Positions 8,554-17,539 of a stretch of 64,000 bases of DNA are shown here, one piece after another. The DNA is from Mariprofundus sp. EBB-1. Its GTDB lineage: Bacteria; Pseudomonadota; Zetaproteobacteria; Mariprofundales; Mariprofundaceae. Positions within the stretch are counted from its first letter, which is position 1; each line of letters starts with the position of its first letter. The position numbers and the translations under genes are program-made. The stretch spans positions 1 through 64,000 of the forward strand of contig NZ_RCFQ01000011.1 of assembly GCF_003665155.1 (NCBI RefSeq). Reading direction: 5' to 3'. The notes beneath the pieces are model-generated. The model ran no database searches, had not been told where the DNA came from, and was given only the letters and a program-made list of their open reading frames with translations.

Positions 8554-9213
8554 ATGAGCGCTGAAATGAAAGCCAGATCAGAATCAAAACGCAGTGATAA
8601 GATGGCACTGTGGATGTTATTGCTTGTCGGTATTGTTACTGGAGCTGTTTTTTTATGGACAAGCTCTCAGTACCAGCAGAGCAGTGGGGCAGTGAGTACC
8701 CATGTTGATGATCAAGGTCATTTACATGTATTGGGTGTCACACTCGGCGTTAGCAGTTTGACTCAGACGGAAGATATTCTGCAGAGTAAAAGTGATGTGG
8801 CCCTCTATATCTATCCTGAGGGGCATGCCAAGGCAGGACTAAAGTTAGAAGCTTTTTTTCCGGCTATTGCCGACCACACCAAAGTGGTGGTGTTGCTGGA
8901 TGTGGAAGATAGTGAGCTACAAGCGATTGCTATGCGTGGCACGGTGCCGCGCCTCTATCCCAATCAAGTAGCACGCATGAATCTTGCTCCTGATGATGTG
9001 ACCAGTGTACATGATGCCATTGTGAAAGAGCTGACACTGATTCCAAATCTGAATGTGACAGCAGAAAACCTGAAAGCGCGTTTTGGAGAACCGGATCGAA
9101 TAGTTTCTCTTGGAGAGGGGCAGGATCAGTATGAATATGATGCGATTGGACTGAAAGCTGTCATCAGCAAAGAAGAACCGCCTGAATTACATTTTTCTAA
9201 TCCCAAAATGTAA
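8554..9213 (+). CDS. Membrane-anchored periplasmic protein, unknown function
   Basis: I do not recognise this family. The 219-residue product starts with a short charged segment, one membrane helix at about residues 17-35, then a periplasmic domain. Notable are VDDQGHLHVLGVTLGVSSLT soon after the helix and a C-terminal NLKARFGEPDRIVSLGEG segment that resembles SmpA/BamE-like KxxFGxPdxv motifs. It has a good ribosome-binding site (AGAGAGGAATAAATG) and lies 18 bp after srkA, suggesting a shared envelope-stress role; that is inference only. Confidence 0.75.
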   Translation: MSAEMKARSESKRSDKMALWMLLLVGIVTGAVFLWTSSQYQQSSGAVSTHVDDQGHLHVLGVTLGVSSLTQTEDILQSKSDVALYIYPEGHAKAGLKLEAFFPAIADHTKVVVLLDVEDSELQAIAMRGTVPRLYPNQVARMNLAPDDVTSVHDAIVKELTLIPNLNVTAENLKARFGEPDRIVSLGEGQDQYEYDAIGLKAVISKEEPPELHFSNPKM

Positions 9214-9327
9214 TCGTGCGAATAAAATGATTGCTGAGCTATGTCTTGTTTTATAGCGAATAGTCATTGGCTGGTCGCATCCAGTAATTTGATTTATAAA
9301 GGGTCTAAGAGATCAAATGAGCATCAT

Positions 9328-10002
9328 TTAATGATGCATCATCATGCCGCTGCGGGAGATGGTGATGATGCCAATGATGATAAGTATGACTGCGGCGATG
9401 CGCATGGCGTTGTTACGTAATGTTGGGCTCATGTTGTGCAGTGCCGATGGGATGAACATCATGGCAGGGACGGTGCCTATGCCAAAAACACACATCATCA
9501 CCGTGGCTTTGTATGCATTGCCTGAGGCTAGAGATAGCGACAGAGCTGCATAGACGAGGCCACAGGGTAACAGGCCATTGGCTAAACCAAGTGCATACCA
9601 GCTTTTGGCGCGCGCATGAGATGAGGCGCGCTGAGCCAGTTGAGCCAAACCTGTTTTTCTACTTGCCCAAGTGCTGAAGTGACGTAACGGATCCGGTAAC
9701 CAGCCAACCAGATTCAGGGCGAAAATAATCATTACGCTACCTGCTAATATGGCCAAGGCACGTTGCAGTAAGTCGCCGCCAAATGCGCTTAGAGCAACAC
9801 CACTGAATCCAACCAACAGACCGAGCAGGCTATATGTGCTTATGCGGCCGCATTGGTAGATGAATAATCCACCCCACCATGTTTTGCTTTGGCTCATGCT
9901 TACGGCTGTGACCAGTCCACCGCACATGCCAATGCAATGCAGACTGCCCATAAAACCGAGAGAGAGCATTAGCAGTAGCGCCGATGGCAGTGTGTCAGTC
10001 AT
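9328..10002 (-). CDS. Sulfite exporter TauE/SafE-like membrane protein (COG2836 type)
   Basis: Polytopic membrane protein, about 224 residues from the ATG at 10002 (MTDTLPSALLL), with six or more helices. The conserved HCIGMCGGLV motif near the N-terminus contains a His and Cys pair that suggests metal handling. Members of this family commonly sit next to cbb3 oxidase assembly genes and are thought to help copper or redox supply. Its start overlaps the ccoS stop by 8 bp, which supports joint expression with oxidase assembly. The exact transported species is unknown. Confidence 0.85.
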   Translation of the reverse strand: MTDTLPSALLLMLSLGFMGSLHCIGMCGGLVTAVSMSQSKTWWGGLFIYQCGRISTYSLLGLLVGFSGVALSAFGGDLLQRALAILAGSVMIIFALNLVGWLPDPLRHFSTWASRKTGLAQLAQRASSHARAKSWYALGLANGLLPCGLVYAALSLSLASGNAYKATVMMCVFGIGTVPAMMFIPSALHNMSPTLRNNAMRIAAVILIIIGIITISRSGMMMHH

Positions 10003-10201
10003 GCTTGAAGTTGTTTGGTTTGTCGGTTGTTGTTGAGCTTGTGTTGTTCTGTGTTTGATCGACGTCATCGTCATCCAGAATGCGATGAGCTGGGCCTTCC
10101 ATGTCATCATACTGGCCATTTTTTACAGCCCAGAAGAAGACCAACACACTGACCAAGCCAAGCAGAATCATGCCAGGAATTAAACCATAGATAACACTCA
10201 T
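9995..10201 (-). CDS. ccoS: cbb3 oxidase maturation protein CcoS
   Basis: Small single-helix protein (68 residues from the ATG at 10201) needed for cofactor insertion into cbb3 oxidase. Family features: MSVIYGLIPGMILLGL, then FFWAVKNGQYDDMEGPAHRI and an acidic LDDDD stretch. The polar tail after that is longer than usual. A strong ribosome-binding site (AGGAGAAAAC) precedes the ATG, which rules out the longer frame to 10234. It lies beyond the cytochrome c gene from ccoI, in the same orientation as the rest of the oxidase assembly genes. Confidence 0.9.
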   Translation of the reverse strand: MSVIYGLIPGMILLGLVSVLVFFWAVKNGQYDDMEGPAHRILDDDDVDQTQNNTSSTTTDKPNNFKHD

Positions 10202-10274
10202 GTTTTCTCCTGTATCAGCGATAATTAACACCAAACTTCATCCGAACGATAACATTAATAGTGGGATCGGGCGA

Positions 10275-10303
10275 TTGACAGTCAGGTATTATTATTATAT
10301 TAT
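10275..10303 (+). promoter_or_regulatory. Near-consensus sigma-70 promoter of the cytochrome c gene
   Basis: TTGACA at 10275-10280 and TATTAT at 10298-10303 with exactly 17 bp between them. The surrounding ATTATTATTATATTATG stretch continues into an AT-rich imperfect palindrome before the ribosome-binding site. The consensus -35 and ideal spacing suggest strong constitutive transcription. Confidence 0.75.
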
Positions 10304-10336
10304 GCAATAATAATATATATTATTAAGGAGATTGAT

Positions 10337-10717
10337 ATGAAAAAAACTGTAATTGCGATTGGTGCTGCAGCAATATTGTTAAGTGGGATGGCTGTTGGAG
10401 AAGCGTTAGCAGCTCCTCAAAGTAAGTGTAAGAGTTGCCATACCTTTGATCAAGGTGGCAAACATAAGACTGGGCCAAACCTGTTTGGCATTATGGGTAG
10501 TAAGGCAGGTAGCACAGATTTTGGAAAATACAGTAAGTCATTGAAAGCAGGTGACTGGGTCTGGGATGATGAGAACATGAAGGCCTGGGTGTGTAAATCT
10601 AAAGATGCGATCAAAAAGTTGTCTGGCGATGACCATGCTAAAACTAAAATGGGTAACCAGAAGAAGTGTGATGCCAAAGCAGATGCGGTAGTTGCATTTT
10701 TACATACGCTTAAATAA
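10337..10717 (+). CDS. Soluble periplasmic class I cytochrome c
   Basis: A 126-residue protein with signal peptide (cleavage near ALAAPQ), one heme motif CKSCH, the class I GPNLFGIMGSKAG segment, and a likely distal ligand Met in KTKMGN. The mature protein is Lys-rich and basic. Two extra cysteines (WVCKS and KKCDAK) flank the Met region and could form a disulfide. It has an AAGGAG ribosome-binding site and its own strong promoter and terminator, so it is monocistronic and probably abundant. Lying between ccoS and ccoI, it is a likely electron donor to the cbb3 oxidase; that role is inferred. Confidence 0.9.
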   Translation: MKKTVIAIGAAAILLSGMAVGEALAAPQSKCKSCHTFDQGGKHKTGPNLFGIMGSKAGSTDFGKYSKSLKAGDWVWDDENMKAWVCKSKDAIKKLSGDDHAKTKMGNQKKCDAKADAVVAFLHTLK

Positions 10718-10733
10718 ATCAACAGCAAGATAG

Positions 10734-10778
10734 CTCCGGCGTCATTCCCCCTCCCTTTATGACGCCGGGGCTTTTTTT
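10734..10778 (+). terminator. Intrinsic terminator after cytochrome c
   Basis: Perfect 10-bp stem CCGGCGTCAT / ATGACGCCGG (10736-10745 and 10759-10768) followed by a run of seven T at 10772-10778. Confidence 0.9.
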
Positions 10779-10886
10779 GTCCTAATTCAACACAGTCGGA
10801 ACCAAAAAAGGTTACATTCAATGCCTTCGTGGTAAAAGTTTTTGTGCAGTTTTACAAGGTTTGATCGGTAAGAGACTAAGATGTAA

Positions 10887-13397
10887 TCAATCAGGTCTTT
10901 TATTGCGCATATGCCGTCTGATAAGGATGGCATTTCCAATGACCACCAAAGAACTCAGTGGCATGGCGATCGCAGCGAATAGTGGTGTTACCCATGCCGC
11001 CATTGCAGCAGGGACCAGCATGATATTATAAGCTAGTGATAGGGTTAGGTTCTGATGGATGGTGGTGATGGTGCGGTCACCCAGATCAAGTGCCCAGGCG
11101 ATGCGACTCAAATCACTGCTCATCAATACGATATCGGAACATTCCATCGACACATCTGTGCCACTGCCCATGGCGATACTGATATCGGCCTGCGTTAATG
11201 CGGGTGCATCATTGATGCCATCGCCGACCATTAATATATGTTGACCACTCTTTTGCAGGGTTTTGACGTGATTAGCTTTATCTTCAGGCAATACGCCTGC
11301 AATCACGTGAATTGGAGCATTTGCATGCGTGGATAAGCGTTGTTGCAAGTGGTTGGCAGCAGCTTTTGAATCACCGCTTAACAGGGTGATGCCAAGACCG
11401 TGTTGGCTCAAATTAGTGATAAGATCAAAGGCCTCGTCTCGCAGTTGATCTTCGATGCGAAGAATGCCGAGTAGTTTACCATCTACTGCAACCAGCACTG
11501 GCACGGCCATGCTGGATTCGATGTGATTACATGATGTGGATATGGCTTCAGGAAGATGGATGCCTTGTTGCTGCATTAAGCGCTGGTTACCAATCCATAC
11601 CTGTTGTCCATCCACCATTCCGCTGACTCCCATGCCTGGCAATAGTTGCGCATGTTGGCAGTCGAGGAAATGTAATCCTTCTGTTACTACTGTGGCACAT
11701 ACTGCTTTAGAGATAGGGTGGGAATAGCCTCGTTCTACTGCGCCTGCGAGCAGCAGTAAGCGTTCTTTGCTGTTTTCAGTATCATGCTCATCTACAAGCA
11801 AAGTATCTGTTACACGCATCTGGCCGGTTGTTAGCGTGCCTGTTTTATCCAATACCACATGGGTGATTTTTGAGAGACCTTCCAGCGCTTCGCCATTGCG
11901 TACAAGTACGCCGTTCCGTGCAGCAAATGCAGTGCTAACGGCAATCGCCATTGGGGTGGCTAAGCCCAGGGCACAGGGGCAGGTGATAATGAGGACGGCT
12001 GTTGCAGATAGCAGGGCGGTGTTAAAATCGAGTGTTGTCCACCAATAGATAAAGGTAAGGGTGGCAAGTAGAAGCGTGCTGCTTACAAACCAGGGTGCAA
12101 TTCGATCTGCTATGCGCTGAATAGGCGCTTTTGAGCCCTGAGCAGATTCAACCAGATGAATAATACGGGCCAGCACAGTGGCCGATCCGGTTGTTTTCAC
12201 TTGCATAATGAATGGGTTTTCACCATTGACAGTACCAGCGAATACAGTGCCATTACGCTGCTTATGCACAGGCAAGGGTTCACCGGTTAACATGGATTCG
12301 TCAATATGGGAGTTGCCTTCAATGATGGCACCATCAGCGGGTACTTTGTCACCCGGTTTGATGCGCAGCAGGTCACCGGGTATTAATTTACGCACTGCAA
12401 TGCGTTCTTCACTACCATCAGCCATGATGCGGGTTGCCATGCGTGGTTGTAACTCCATCAATCGCAGTGTGGAGGCAGAAGCGTTTTGGCGTGCCAGAGC
12501 TTCCAAGTATCGGCCGATCAGAATGACAAATAGAAAACTTACAACGGTATCAAAATATACGTGGGGGCCGCCTTGTATGGTTTGCCAGAGTGAGTATGTG
12601 AAAGTGGCCAGTGCACCGATGCTAATGGGCAGGTCCATGGACAGCGTACCGTGGCACACTCCTCGCCAGGCAGATTTGAGAATAGGGCCACCTGAATAGA
12701 GTAATACTGGTGTGGCAATTGCGAAGCTAATCCAGTGGAAGAAATGACGGTACTCAATGCTGATGCCAGAAAACGCACCGGCATACAGTGCAATGGATAT
12801 CCACATGATGTTCATGGCACCAAAACCAGCGAATCCTAAACGAAATAGTAGTGCTCGGTTTTGTTGATGAGCTGCGCCTTCAAGGTGTTCCATGTTAAAT
12901 GGTATAGCGGTATAACCGAGCGCAGCCAATCGGGTCATGATCTGCGTCAGGGATACGGTTTCAGCTCGCCATTGCAGCAACAAGCGATGATGGACCAAAT
13001 TGACCTCTGCTTTGATGATGCCAGGCATACCAGCAAGGGCTTTCTCAATCAGCCATACACAGGCCGCACAATGAATACCCTCAACCATGAGGCGCGCCTG
13101 TAGTGATCCATTGGACAGATTCTGGGTGAATTCCTGTTGTACTTCGCTAAGATCATATTGATCTATATCCGCGGGTGCTTCAGGAGGTGGCGTTATATTG
13201 CTTTCATATTTTTGTAGGCGTTGATAAAAATTATCCAGACCAGCCTCATGGATGACCTGGCATACACTTAAACAACCAGAGCAGCAAAAAAGGTGTTCTT
13301 CATCCGGGGCGTCTGTTTGTTGGATAGTACCAGTGCAGGCGGCCGAGCCATTGGCTGGCAGACCACAATGAAAGCACTGTTCGTTGACTATGGGCAA
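10887..13397 (-). CDS. ccoI: Copper-transporting P1B ATPase CcoI (FixI)
   Basis: Inner-membrane pump that exports copper for assembly of the cbb3 CuB centre. Order of parts: N-terminal Cys-rich metal-binding region (CFHCG, FCCSGC), an HMA domain with GIHCAACVWLIEKALAG, eight membrane helices, the channel motif CPCALGLATP, phosphorylation site DKTGTLT, and the hinge GDGINDAPAL. Length of 836 residues fits the CcoI class. It is the only copper ATPase in the window, so the second oxidase locus at 41-58 kb has none of its own. A repeat-bearing gap of about 120 bp separates it from ccoH. Confidence 0.95.
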   Translation of the reverse strand: MPIVNEQCFHCGLPANGSAACTGTIQQTDAPDEEHLFCCSGCLSVCQVIHEAGLDNFYQRLQKYESNITPPPEAPADIDQYDLSEVQQEFTQNLSNGSLQARLMVEGIHCAACVWLIEKALAGMPGIIKAEVNLVHHRLLLQWRAETVSLTQIMTRLAALGYTAIPFNMEHLEGAAHQQNRALLFRLGFAGFGAMNIMWISIALYAGAFSGISIEYRHFFHWISFAIATPVLLYSGGPILKSAWRGVCHGTLSMDLPISIGALATFTYSLWQTIQGGPHVYFDTVVSFLFVILIGRYLEALARQNASASTLRLMELQPRMATRIMADGSEERIAVRKLIPGDLLRIKPGDKVPADGAIIEGNSHIDESMLTGEPLPVHKQRNGTVFAGTVNGENPFIMQVKTTGSATVLARIIHLVESAQGSKAPIQRIADRIAPWFVSSTLLLATLTFIYWWTTLDFNTALLSATAVLIITCPCALGLATPMAIAVSTAFAARNGVLVRNGEALEGLSKITHVVLDKTGTLTTGQMRVTDTLLVDEHDTENSKERLLLLAGAVERGYSHPISKAVCATVVTEGLHFLDCQHAQLLPGMGVSGMVDGQQVWIGNQRLMQQQGIHLPEAISTSCNHIESSMAVPVLVAVDGKLLGILRIEDQLRDEAFDLITNLSQHGLGITLLSGDSKAAANHLQQRLSTHANAPIHVIAGVLPEDKANHVKTLQKSGQHILMVGDGINDAPALTQADISIAMGSGTDVSMECSDIVLMSSDLSRIAWALDLGDRTITTIHQNLTLSLAYNIMLVPAAMAAWVTPLFAAIAMPLSSLVVIGNAILIRRHMRNKRPD

Positions 13398-13483
13398 TGG
13401 AGTTTCTTATAAGCAGATAAGCTATTATCACTGCATATTTGTAACGATATGAAAGAAACACAAAAGCTGGAATGTATTGAGTT

Positions 13484-13512
13484 CCTTTGTGCCCTTGTGT
13501 TGTTGCGGTGAA
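13484..13512. repeat. Dispersed GCAAAG/GCAGAG-type repeat between ccoI and ccoH
   Basis: The stretch CCTTTGTGCCCTTGTG followed by TTGCGGTGAA is a degenerate member of a repeat seen in other gaps of the window (22933-23007, 26181-26220, 37341-37380), all sharing a GCGGTNAA end. Confidence 0.5.
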
Positions 13513-13518
13513 GGTTGT

Positions 13519-14022
13519 TCACTGTTTTTCGACAAAAATACGTTGTGCGGTATCAAAGCGCTGCTCATCAGCATCGATACGGGCAATCAGATCCCAGTGA
13601 CCGGGCATTGGGAATGAAACCGGTGCTGTGAAAGTACCTGTATCGGTGAGTGATAATTCGATGTCAAAATCATGACTGGCATCGCTCGGGCGGTATGCTG
13701 TCAATATGACATGACCTGAAGATACCGGGGTTCCTGCATGATCCATGACATATAAACGACAGGTGACCGGCGTGTTGGTGGTAATTTTGTCGGGTAGCAT
13801 CAATTGTAAACGCCACGCAGATGAGGCTGCATCATCACGCAGTTTAGCATCATGAAAATAGCTTTTTCCACGTTCATAATAATCCTGTACAACGAGATTG
13901 GGAGGAGAGATGAATGCGTAGGTGATAAAGATGATGTTGACCGCAACGGTAATGCCAACAGCAGCAAGGATGATACGTAACCAGGGGTTTTTGAGATCTG
14001 ATTTTAGTTGTTCACTGAACAT
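13519..14022 (-). CDS. ccoH: cbb3 oxidase assembly protein FixH/CcoH
   Basis: Single-pass protein of 167 residues, helix at about residues 15-35 (IILAAVGITVAVNIIFITYA), followed by a periplasmic beta-sandwich of the FixH type, with the early YYERGKSYFHDAKLRDD segment. CcoH binds CcoP/CcoN during assembly. It lies 39 bp after ccoG on the same strand and before ccoI, the usual ccoGHIS order. Confidence 0.9.
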   Translation of the reverse strand: MFSEQLKSDLKNPWLRIILAAVGITVAVNIIFITYAFISPPNLVVQDYYERGKSYFHDAKLRDDAASSAWRLQLMLPDKITTNTPVTCRLYVMDHAGTPVSSGHVILTAYRPSDASHDFDIELSLTDTGTFTAPVSFPMPGHWDLIARIDADEQRFDTAQRIFVEKQ

Positions 14023-14061
14023 ATTATCCTCTTGTGGTCTCTCTTCGTTGATATGAGATAG

Positions 14062-15477
14062 TTATTTTTTAGGGCCAATAAAGACAGACTTTTTCTTGAT
14101 CTTAATATTATCAGTCGAATTGATGCTCTCAAGTATAAATCGAATTTTAGTTTTTTTCTTTTTGAGCTGTGCAGGTGTTGCGCGCAAAAAGACGTGGAAG
14201 GGAATGATTCCTTCAGGTTGAAGGGTGATAATATCCCCGTCTGGCATTTTGATGTTGACGCCATCCAAGCCAGTTACGACCAGTTTAAACGTAAGCTGTT
14301 GAGGGGTTTTGTTCACAGCTTTAATGGTGTATCTATTTTGAATGCTGCCGTTGCTCATTAGTGTGAACAGTGGCTGCCTCTCATGTACTACAGATAGTTC
14401 TACGGGAGGAATATGTGTTAAGCCGTAGATGATGCCAGCAAGAGATAAGAGTAATACGACACTATAGGTGATGACACGTGGACGTTTGTACAGTGGTGGC
14501 AGTGTTTCTCCGGATAGCTCTTTTCTTGAAGCATAACGAATCAAGCCACGCGGGCGATTGACTTTATCCATGATGCTATCGCAGGCATCGATACACATGC
14601 CGCAGGTGATGCAGCCTTCCTGCATGCCTTCTCGAATATCTACGCCAGTTGGGCAGACACCAACGCAGAGGCGACAATCGATACAGTCGCCCTTCTTATT
14701 GTCATCACTACCTCGTTTTACCTTGCCGCGCGGTTCACCACGCGCCAGATCATAAGTGGGAAGCTCTGTATCTTTATCAACCATGACGCTCTGAATACGT
14801 GCGTAGGGGCACAACCAGAAGCAGACCTGCTCACGCATAAAACCGGCAAACACATAGGTGAAGAAGATGAGAGACCCGATGGTTACCCATGCAATCAATG
14901 GAGCCTGAAGGGTTACAACATCAATCCATAATTGATATGCATCTGTGAAATAGGCGGTGAATGTAACTCCGGTGAGTATGGAGATGAGTATCCAGAGCAG
15001 ATGTTTGAGCAGTTTTTTACTGAGTTTCTTCACTGTCCATGCTGCAGTATCCAGCTTTCGACGTTGGATGGGGTTGCCTTCAATTTTATCTTCCAGCCAG
15101 GTAAACCAGTCGGTCCAGATCGTTTGAAAGCAGAAATATCCACACCACACACGTCCGGCAACGGCAGTAACAGCAAACAGGGTGATGGCCAATAAAATCA
15201 GAACCAGAGAGAGCATCCAGACATCTTGCGGCCAGATGGTCAGAGAGCCGAGGTGAAACTGGCGATGTGGAATATCAAACAGGATAGCCTGATGATCTTC
15301 GCTGCGGAAGTAGGGCAGAATGAAAAAGGATAACCAGAGACTAGCTGCATACCATTTATAAGTGCGGAAGCGCCCCGGCATACGTTTGGCATGAATGGTT
15401 TCTTCACCTGCATTGATATTCCAATGATGGGCATCGGTGTAGAGCGCTTCTATCTCTTTCTGATCTTGTTCCGACAT
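14062..15477 (-). CDS. ccoG: cbb3 oxidase accessory ferredoxin-type protein CcoG (FixG)
   Basis: Membrane cupric reductase of cbb3 assembly, 471 residues. It has several membrane helices, the conserved GRVWCGYFCFQTIWTDWF, and two 4Fe-4S ligand sets: CIDCRLCVGVCPTGVD and CITCGMCIDACD. The C-terminal third is a periplasmic Ig-like domain. A TATAAT is visible on the minus strand at 15521-15526 upstream of the start, but without a convincing -35. It begins a transcription unit separate from ccoNOQP, since a terminator lies in between. A divergent second CcoG-like protein is encoded at 55992-57296. Confidence 0.95.
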   Translation of the reverse strand: MSEQDQKEIEALYTDAHHWNINAGEETIHAKRMPGRFRTYKWYAASLWLSFFILPYFRSEDHQAILFDIPHRQFHLGSLTIWPQDVWMLSLVLILLAITLFAVTAVAGRVWCGYFCFQTIWTDWFTWLEDKIEGNPIQRRKLDTAAWTVKKLSKKLLKHLLWILISILTGVTFTAYFTDAYQLWIDVVTLQAPLIAWVTIGSLIFFTYVFAGFMREQVCFWLCPYARIQSVMVDKDTELPTYDLARGEPRGKVKRGSDDNKKGDCIDCRLCVGVCPTGVDIREGMQEGCITCGMCIDACDSIMDKVNRPRGLIRYASRKELSGETLPPLYKRPRVITYSVVLLLSLAGIIYGLTHIPPVELSVVHERQPLFTLMSNGSIQNRYTIKAVNKTPQQLTFKLVVTGLDGVNIKMPDGDIITLQPEGIIPFHVFLRATPAQLKKKKTKIRFILESINSTDNIKIKKKSVFIGPKK

Positions 15478-15573
15478 TTCAACTCCCTGTTGAATTCAAA
15501 TACAATCCATATATGCCGATATTATAATATATTGATATAGCAAAGGCCAGAGTGGTCGTTTTGTTCTTGCACG

Positions 15574-15598
15574 AAAAAGGGAGGCTCTATGAACCTCC
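15574..15598 (-). terminator. Terminator of the ccoNOQP operon (minus strand)
   Basis: On the minus strand, a GGGAGGTTC / GAGCCTCCC hairpin is followed by five T (15574-15578). It sits just after the microprotein gene that ends the operon. Confidence 0.8.
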
Positions 15599-15623
15599 CC
15601 CCCTCCAGTTTTATTGTTATAAA

Positions 15624-15737
15624 CTATTCCGAGTCGTCGTCGCTATTCATAAGTACGTACATTTTATAGGCCGCATAAAGGCCGATTAAAATAGTGCCGC
15701 CGACTGCGAGAAATGTTCCAATGACTACTGCATCCAT
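15624..15737 (-). CDS. Single-helix microprotein, probable small cbb3 subunit
   Basis: A 37-codon frame starting MDAVVIGTFLAVGG with one membrane helix (about residues 4-22) and an acidic tail ending SDDDSE. It has a strong ribosome-binding site (AGGAG, seven bases before ATG), begins 9 bp after the ccoP stop, and ends just before the operon terminator, so it is the fifth gene of the operon. Length and topology recall CcoM, a 37-residue single-helix cbb3 subunit of Pseudomonas stutzeri. CcoQ is already encoded upstream, so this is an additional component. Homology to CcoM is not shown. Confidence 0.75.
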   Translation of the reverse strand: MDAVVIGTFLAVGGTILIGLYAAYKMYVLMNSDDDSE

Positions 15738-15746
15738 ATCTTTCTC

Positions 15747-16616
15747 CTATTTCCCGCCACCGAATTGATGTACTTTGACGGCTAGCATTTTGATCGCTTC
15801 AGGGCTGAGTTTTTCACCAAAAGCAGGCATAATAGCTATGCGTGTATTGGGTACTTCATCCGGATCTTCATTGACACCATAACGAATGGTGCGCAGCACT
15901 TCTTCCTTCGAGCTGCCAAAACGCCAGATAGCATCGGTAAGGTTGGCAGCACCACTGCCTAAGTCATTGATGGCACCACCTGCAGCATCTTCACCATGGC
16001 AATCTGCACAGCCAGACGCATTAAAGTGAGCCAGCCCTTCAGGAGTTGCTTTGCCTTGTGCTGCAGCGATCACGAAATCAGCCAGTTTGTTGATTCCGGC
16101 TTCATCAATTGTGTCGATATGAGCTGGCATGGAGCCTTCGCGACCATCCGTAATGCTTTCGACGATAGTGTCAAAATCACCGCCAAATAACCAGGCATCA
16201 TCAGACAGATTAGGGAACAGGCCAGGAGCACCTTCTCCTCCGGTGCCATGGCAGCCAGCGCAGCTATCACCAAAGATAGCTTTAGCAGATGAGTCGGCAA
16301 AGTTACGCATACCAGCATCAGCCATGAGAGCCTGCCCATCCATTTCTGCAACCTTCTTTAAGTAGGGTGCTTTGATGGCGTCATTTTCAGCGACTGCTTC
16401 TTTGAACTCTTTAATCTGAGTCCAGCCCAAGATTCCTTTGGTATAATCATTGACCAAAGGAATGGCTGGATAGAGTACAAAGTAGATGATGCAGAATATC
16501 CAGCTGGCATGAAAAGAGATCATCCACCAGCGTGGTGGTGGGTTGGTTAACTCGCGGATACCATCCCACTCGTAACCCGTATCCGGGACTTGTTTCGGCT
16601 TATTTTGTTTGGCCAT
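15747..16616 (-). CDS. ccoP: cbb3 oxidase diheme subunit III CcoP
   Basis: Membrane-anchored diheme cytochrome c that passes electrons towards CcoO. Residues 15-31 carry the family signature (YEWDGIRELTNPPPRWW), followed by one helix at about 33-54, then two cytochrome domains with CAGCH at 119-123 and CADCH at 203-207. Probable axial Met residues are in GSMPAH and AIMPAF. Length 289 is normal. It overlaps ccoQ by 17 bp, which indicates tight translational coupling. Confidence 0.96.
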   Translation of the reverse strand: MAKQNKPKQVPDTGYEWDGIRELTNPPPRWWMISFHASWIFCIIYFVLYPAIPLVNDYTKGILGWTQIKEFKEAVAENDAIKAPYLKKVAEMDGQALMADAGMRNFADSSAKAIFGDSCAGCHGTGGEGAPGLFPNLSDDAWLFGGDFDTIVESITDGREGSMPAHIDTIDEAGINKLADFVIAAAQGKATPEGLAHFNASGCADCHGEDAAGGAINDLGSGAANLTDAIWRFGSSKEEVLRTIRYGVNEDPDEVPNTRIAIMPAFGEKLSPEAIKMLAVKVHQFGGGK

Positions 16617-16827
16617 GACCAGTCTCCCTTTTCATCTCTTCATTATTGTCGTTGTGAATTACAAAATCACGGTACTGCTCAAAGTGATCGCGGTTGGATG
16701 GTTTGAATACCCATGTGTAGAGCCCAATCATTAGTGCTGAAAGGATTAGAACAATAACCATTCCGGTCCAGTCAGCATGCGTCATGGCATCCCAGTCGGT
16801 AGAGAAAAATTCAATGAGACTATTCAC
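16600..16827 (-). CDS. ccoQ: cbb3 oxidase small subunit CcoQ
   Basis: A 75-residue protein with a central membrane helix ([20 protein letters not shown]) followed by a polar tail with the [14 protein letters not shown] segment typical of CcoQ. CcoQ stabilises the assembled oxidase. It overlaps ccoO by 8 bp and ccoP by 17 bp. It is somewhat longer than the usual 50-60 residues at both ends. Confidence 0.88.
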   Translation of the reverse strand: MNSLIEFFSTDWDAMTHADWTGMVIVLILSALMIGLYTWVFKPSNRDHFEQYRDFVIHNDNNEEMKRETGHGQTK

Positions 16828-17530
16828 GATAGTCTTTTCCTTTTTCGAAGTTCACCATGGTGCCAAGTACCTGTAGATAGGCGACGATGGCATCCATTTC
16901 TGTTTTACCGTGTACTGCTGCTGCAGCGCCTGCAAAATCAGCTTCCGTGTATGGAACGCCAACCATGGCCAGGGCCCGTAGTTTTTTCTCGGTAAGATTC
17001 TCATCAATGATGTTCTCTTCAAAGAATGCATAGTTTGGCATCACAGATTCAGGCACCAGCGAGCGGGGTGCGCGCATATGCTGAACCTGCCATGCATTGG
17101 AGTACTTGCCGCCAACACGAGCCAGATCGGGTCCGGTGCGTTTGGAACCCCACTGGAACGGGTGATCATATTTTGATTCAGCCGCTAGTGAGAAGTGACC
17201 GTAACGTTCTTTTTCATCACGGAACGGACGTATCATCTGTGAGTGGCAGAGGTAGCAGCCTTCACGGATATAAACATCGCGGCCTTCCTGCTCCAGGGCA
17301 GTATAAGGGCGTATGCTATCCTCTTCTTTGCTCAGTTTTTCAATGGTGCTGTCCAGATAGTAAAGTGGAACGATTTCCACGATGCCGCCAATGGATACCA
17401 CGATGGCAACCATGATAATCAAGCCCATGACGTTCTGTTCCATTTTCTCCTGCAACGACTTTTTTTCGCGCCGTTTCTGAGGGTCGATGGAGCGGCCCAG
17501 GTAGTTTTGGATAACTCTTAATAGTCCCAT
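16820..17530 (-). CDS. ccoO: cbb3 oxidase monoheme subunit II CcoO
   Basis: Membrane-anchored monoheme cytochrome c, 236 residues. A helix at about 35-58 is preceded by a basic N-terminal extension. Heme motif CYLCH is at 92-96 within [18 protein letters not shown], and the axial Met lies in VPESVMPNY. All usual CcoO features are present, which makes it a useful reference for the divergent CcoO-like protein at 48164-49108. Only 9 bp separate it from ccoN. Confidence 0.96.
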   Translation of the reverse strand: MGLLRVIQNYLGRSIDPQKRREKKSLQEKMEQNVMGLIIMVAIVVSIGGIVEIVPLYYLDSTIEKLSKEEDSIRPYTALEQEGRDVYIREGCYLCHSQMIRPFRDEKERYGHFSLAAESKYDHPFQWGSKRTGPDLARVGGKYSNAWQVQHMRAPRSLVPESVMPNYAFFEENIIDENLTEKKLRALAMVGVPYTEADFAGAAAAVHGKTEMDAIVAYLQVLGTMVNFEKGKDYRE

Positions 17531-17539
17531 GACTTCCCC

